This document shows, piece after piece, positions 61,459-64,000 of a stretch of DNA of 64,000 nt. Source of the DNA: Pleionea litopenaei (GTDB lineage Bacteria > Pseudomonadota > Gammaproteobacteria > Enterobacterales > Kangiellaceae); assembly GCF_031198435.1 (NCBI RefSeq), contig NZ_CP133548.1:3506001-3570000 (forward strand), read 5' to 3'. A program made the translations under genes and the position numbers. Under the pieces are notes generated by a model, which was not told the origin of the DNA, did no database searches, and saw only the letters and a program-made list of their open reading frames with translations. Each line of letters begins with the position of its first letter. The stretch's first letter is position 1.

Positions 61459-63254
61459 GTAACGCTAAACCTAACAAAGGAACCGTTTTTCTCGTGGTTG
61501 CCAGCATGCTCATTGGCGCCCTTGTCACTATGACTTTGAATACTTGGGTCTTGTCGAAGGGTACTCAGTCTGAGCAGTCGAAAGAGCCATTGTATTGGGT
61601 TGCGCCTATGGATCCGAATTATCGTCGCGATCAACCTGGAAAATCGCCGATGGGCATGGACCTTGTGCCTGTATATGAAGAGCCGCAAGGGCAAAAGAGC
61701 GCAGGGATGGTCGCGATTGATCCCCAAGTGGTGAACAACCTTGGCGTTCGACGAGGTACAGCACAATTGCGTCAACTGACACAAGATTTACGCAGCGTCG
61801 GGTACATTCAATATGATCAAAAACGATTGGTTCACATTCATCCTCGAGTTGCGGGTTGGGTGGAGCAGTTGATGGTGAATGCTGAAGGCGATCCAGTAAC
61901 CAAAGGGCAGCCACTTTACTCTCTTTACTCTCCGGAACTGGTTAATGCGCAAGAAGAACTCTTAATTGCTTTACAGAGAAATAATCAGCGCTTGGTTCAA
62001 GCCGCAATGGAGCGATTAAAGGCCTTACAACTCGACGACAAAACCATTGCATCGATTAAACGCAACCAAGAAGTGATGCAGAAAGTAATTTTTTATGCGC
62101 CCCAAGATGGCGTTGTCGATAATTTGAGAATTCGCGAAGGTTTTTTTGTGCAGCCAGGTAACACGCTGATGTCTATCGGTGATTTGTCACGAGTATGGGT
62201 TGAAGCCGAGTTATTTGAACGTCAGGCCAGCCAGGTTAACGTTGGAGAACCTGTCACCATGACGTTGGACTCCATTCCCGGTCGACAATGGCAGGGCCGA
62301 GTCGACTATATTTATCCTACCCTCGATGCAACAACAAGAACATTGCGCCTGCGATTGGAGTTCAGCAATGATGATCAGGCATTAAAACCGAATATGTTCG
62401 CTCAAATTCAAATTCACTCAACTCAGTCACAGCCGGTCTTAACGGTGCCTCGAGAAGCGGTGATCAGAACTGGGGTGCAAGATCGCATAGTTGTTGAACT
62501 TGAGCCTGGTGTATTTAAATCGGTCGCCGTGAAACTTGGTAGTAGCAACCGCGAGTTTTTTGAAATTTTAGAAGGGGTTGAACTAGACGACACAGTGATT
62601 ACGTCGGCTCAATTTCTCATTGATTCGGAATCCAGTAAAAGCTCCGATTTTATGCGACAAGCTCCTTATAGCCAAAAACCCAGTTCGGTTTGGACCGAAA
62701 TTACGTTGATAGAAGTCGATGATCAGAGCAGAACGGTTAAGGCAAGTCACCCAAGCATCGATGAGTGGGACTGGCCGGCGATGACGATGAACTTTGAAGT
62801 TGATAATGCGGTGGACTTTTCACTACTCAGCGCGGGAAAAATCATTCACGCGCAACTTTCTGAACGAGCCGTGCAGGGAGAGCAGAGTTACCTAATCACT
62901 GACATTCATATTATGGACGGTGAGTCGTCAACAGAGAGTCATTCGAACGATTATCCCTCGGCGACGGTGACCGGTGAAATTCAATCGATAGAAAAAAGTA
63001 GCCGAGCAATGCTCATTCATCGTTCCGCTATCGAAAAATGGAATCGTCCGGCAACGACCATGACGTTTAAACTTGACGAGTCCATTAATATTGACGATTA
63101 CCGCGCCGGAGACTCTGTGCGATTTACTTTCGAAGTTCGTGATGACTTTGTGATCGTGGCTATGGAAGGGATTGTGGCTGGGGATAAATTGAGTAGCACC
63201 GATCAAAGCCAAGATGGTTCATCGATGGTGGGGGAGACTGATCATGATCATTAA
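61455..63254 (+). CDS. RND efflux periplasmic adaptor with two fused CusF domains (CusB-like)
   Basis: This 599-residue adaptor is anchored by one N-terminal helix ([18 protein letters not shown]). It has a heavy-metal-binding YHS-like motif at 47-75 ([24 protein letters not shown]), then the barrel-sandwich and beta-barrel adaptor domains ([35 protein letters not shown]). After residue 410, two CusF-like OB folds are fused: [10 protein letters not shown] (W438, W440, M443, M445) and [10 protein letters not shown] near 529. CusF normally is a separate copper/silver chaperone, so this adaptor carries its own metal loaders. It overlaps the pump gene by 11 bp. Confidence 0.85.
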   Translation: MSNAKPNKGTVFLVVASMLIGALVTMTLNTWVLSKGTQSEQSKEPLYWVAPMDPNYRRDQPGKSPMGMDLVPVYEEPQGQKSAGMVAIDPQVVNNLGVRRGTAQLRQLTQDLRSVGYIQYDQKRLVHIHPRVAGWVEQLMVNAEGDPVTKGQPLYSLYSPELVNAQEELLIALQRNNQRLVQAAMERLKALQLDDKTIASIKRNQEVMQKVIFYAPQDGVVDNLRIREGFFVQPGNTLMSIGDLSRVWVEAELFERQASQVNVGEPVTMTLDSIPGRQWQGRVDYIYPTLDATTRTLRLRLEFSNDDQALKPNMFAQIQIHSTQSQPVLTVPREAVIRTGVQDRIVVELEPGVFKSVAVKLGSSNREFFEILEGVELDDTVITSAQFLIDSESSKSSDFMRQAPYSQKPSSVWTEITLIEVDDQSRTVKASHPSIDEWDWPAMTMNFEVDNAVDFSLLSAGKIIHAQLSERAVQGEQSYLITDIHIMDGESSTESHSNDYPSATVTGEIQSIEKSSRAMLIHRSAIEKWNRPATTMTFKLDESINIDDYRAGDSVRFTFEVRDDFVIVAMEGIVAGDKLSSTDQSQDGSSMVGETDHDH

Positions 63255-64000
63255 GGTTATTCAATGGTCTTTGAAGAACCGCTTTTTGGTGTTGCTTGCC
63301 ACCTTGATCATTTGTGGTTTAGGTATCTTTTCGGTGAAGCAAACCCCAGTGGATGCAATTCCTGACCTGTCCGATGTACAAGTGATCATCAAGACTTCCT
63401 ACCCAGGACAAGCGCCTCAAGTCGTTGAAGATCAAGTGACTTATCCTCTCACCAGCGCCATGTTGTCGGTACCCGGTGCACAAACGGTACGAGGCTTTTC
63501 CTTTTTTGGTGACTCATTCGTGTACGTTATTTTTGATGATGACACTGACCTTTATTGGGCTCGCTCTCGAGTTCTAGAATATTTAAGTCAAGTTGCTCCT
63601 AACCTTCCTGAGGGAGCAAAAGCGCAATTGGGACCCGACGCTACGGGCGTTGGTTGGGTTTATGTTTATGCGCTACAAGATCAAACCGGTCAGCATGATT
63701 TGAGTCAATTACGCAGTATACAAGACTGGTTTTTAAAGTATGAGTTGCAAACGGTTTCGGGTGTGTCGGAAGTTGCAACCTTGGGTGGAATGGTTCGCCA
63801 ATATCAAGTTCGAGTCGACCCCGATAAACTAAGAGCTTATGGTATCCCGCTCAGCCTAATTCAAACAGCCATTCAACGTGGTAATCAAGAAGTAGGAGCC
63901 TCGGTTATAGAGATGGCCGAAGCTGAGTATATGGTCAGTGTCACAGGCTATTTGCAATCAGTGGATGACCTTTTTGCTATTCCACTGGGAGTCAATCAAC
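63244..64000 (+). CDS. Heavy-metal RND efflux pump CusA/CzcA-like, N-terminal part
   Basis: The first 252 codons of the inner-membrane pump run off the right edge. It is an RND antiporter that exports metal ions through the tripartite complex. The visible part has the first membrane helix ([17 protein letters not shown]), then the family motif [16 protein letters not shown] and [22 protein letters not shown], and [16 protein letters not shown], which is diagnostic for the heavy-metal branch. The fused CusF domains next door point to copper or silver. The methionine relay residues lie beyond the edge. Confidence 0.9.
   Translation, partial: MIIKVIQWSLKNRFLVLLATLIICGLGIFSVKQTPVDAIPDLSDVQVIIKTSYPGQAPQVVEDQVTYPLTSAMLSVPGAQTVRGFSFFGDSFVYVIFDDDTDLYWARSRVLEYLSQVAPNLPEGAKAQLGPDATGVGWVYVYALQDQTGQHDLSQLRSIQDWFLKYELQTVSGVSEVATLGGMVRQYQVRVDPDKLRAYGIPLSLIQTAIQRGNQEVGASVIEMAEAEYMVSVTGYLQSVDDLFAIPLGVNQ

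Overview
The window looks like chromosomal DNA of a marine-type gammaproteobacterium: xseB-ispA, sodium-motor pomAB, an mla-type lipid transporter, glnS, a mipA-like outer membrane protein, feoAB, cmoM-yheU and a copper-type RND efflux operon all have gammaproteobacterial form. I cannot name the genus.

Layout. 1-8040 is core chromosome (ispA, xseB, pomAB, a small HTH-like gene, mlaFED, glnS, mipA and the 3' part of greB). 8041-41274 is a 33.2-kb, visibly more A/T-rich genomic island. 41275-64000 is core chromosome again (5' part of greB, a secreted nuclease, pilZ, feoAB, two giant hybrid histidine kinases, cmoM-yheU, metal efflux).

Main result. The island has split greB. Its 5' codons lie on the minus strand at 41275-41418 and its 3' codons at 7711-8040; joining them gives one continuous 157-codon GreB, so both boundaries are placed to within a few bases. 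The island ends carry a 10-bp inverted repeat (8042-8051 and 41258-41267). Just inside the left end is a three-gene recombinase module (two tyrosine recombinases plus a small partner) that matches what I know of gamma-mobile-trio (GMT) elements. Directly behind it is a complete second greB, apparently replacing the gene the island destroys.

Cargo. (1) A secreted YD-repeat/Rhs giant whose Rhs core domain has been displaced into a separate signal-peptide gene. It is followed by an array of alternative toxin tips and immunity genes, and a near-identical 211-bp core segment is repeated. (2) A divergent pair encoding a winged-helix/coiled-coil protein and an SF2 helicase. (3) A controller-type XRE regulator with palindromic operators in front of a type I restriction-modification operon, with a KAP ATPase, a YgjP-type metallopeptidase and an ADP-ribosyltransferase-like protein interleaved. 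(4) A right-end segment with a Rep_3-type replication initiator and an unknown zinc-ribbon protein that share an inverted 29-bp upstream element, plus IS3 and Rhs remnants and a DCL-HNH protein.

In the flanks, feoB carries a one-base frameshift in a run of six T. The adaptor of the efflux operon has two CusF-like domains fused to its C-terminus, and the operon starts from a promoter with a MerR-type 19-bp spacer. Drifting 16-bp tandem repeats follow pomB and the nuclease gene, and an 18-bp repeat lies inside cmoM. No rRNA, tRNA or CRISPR array was seen.
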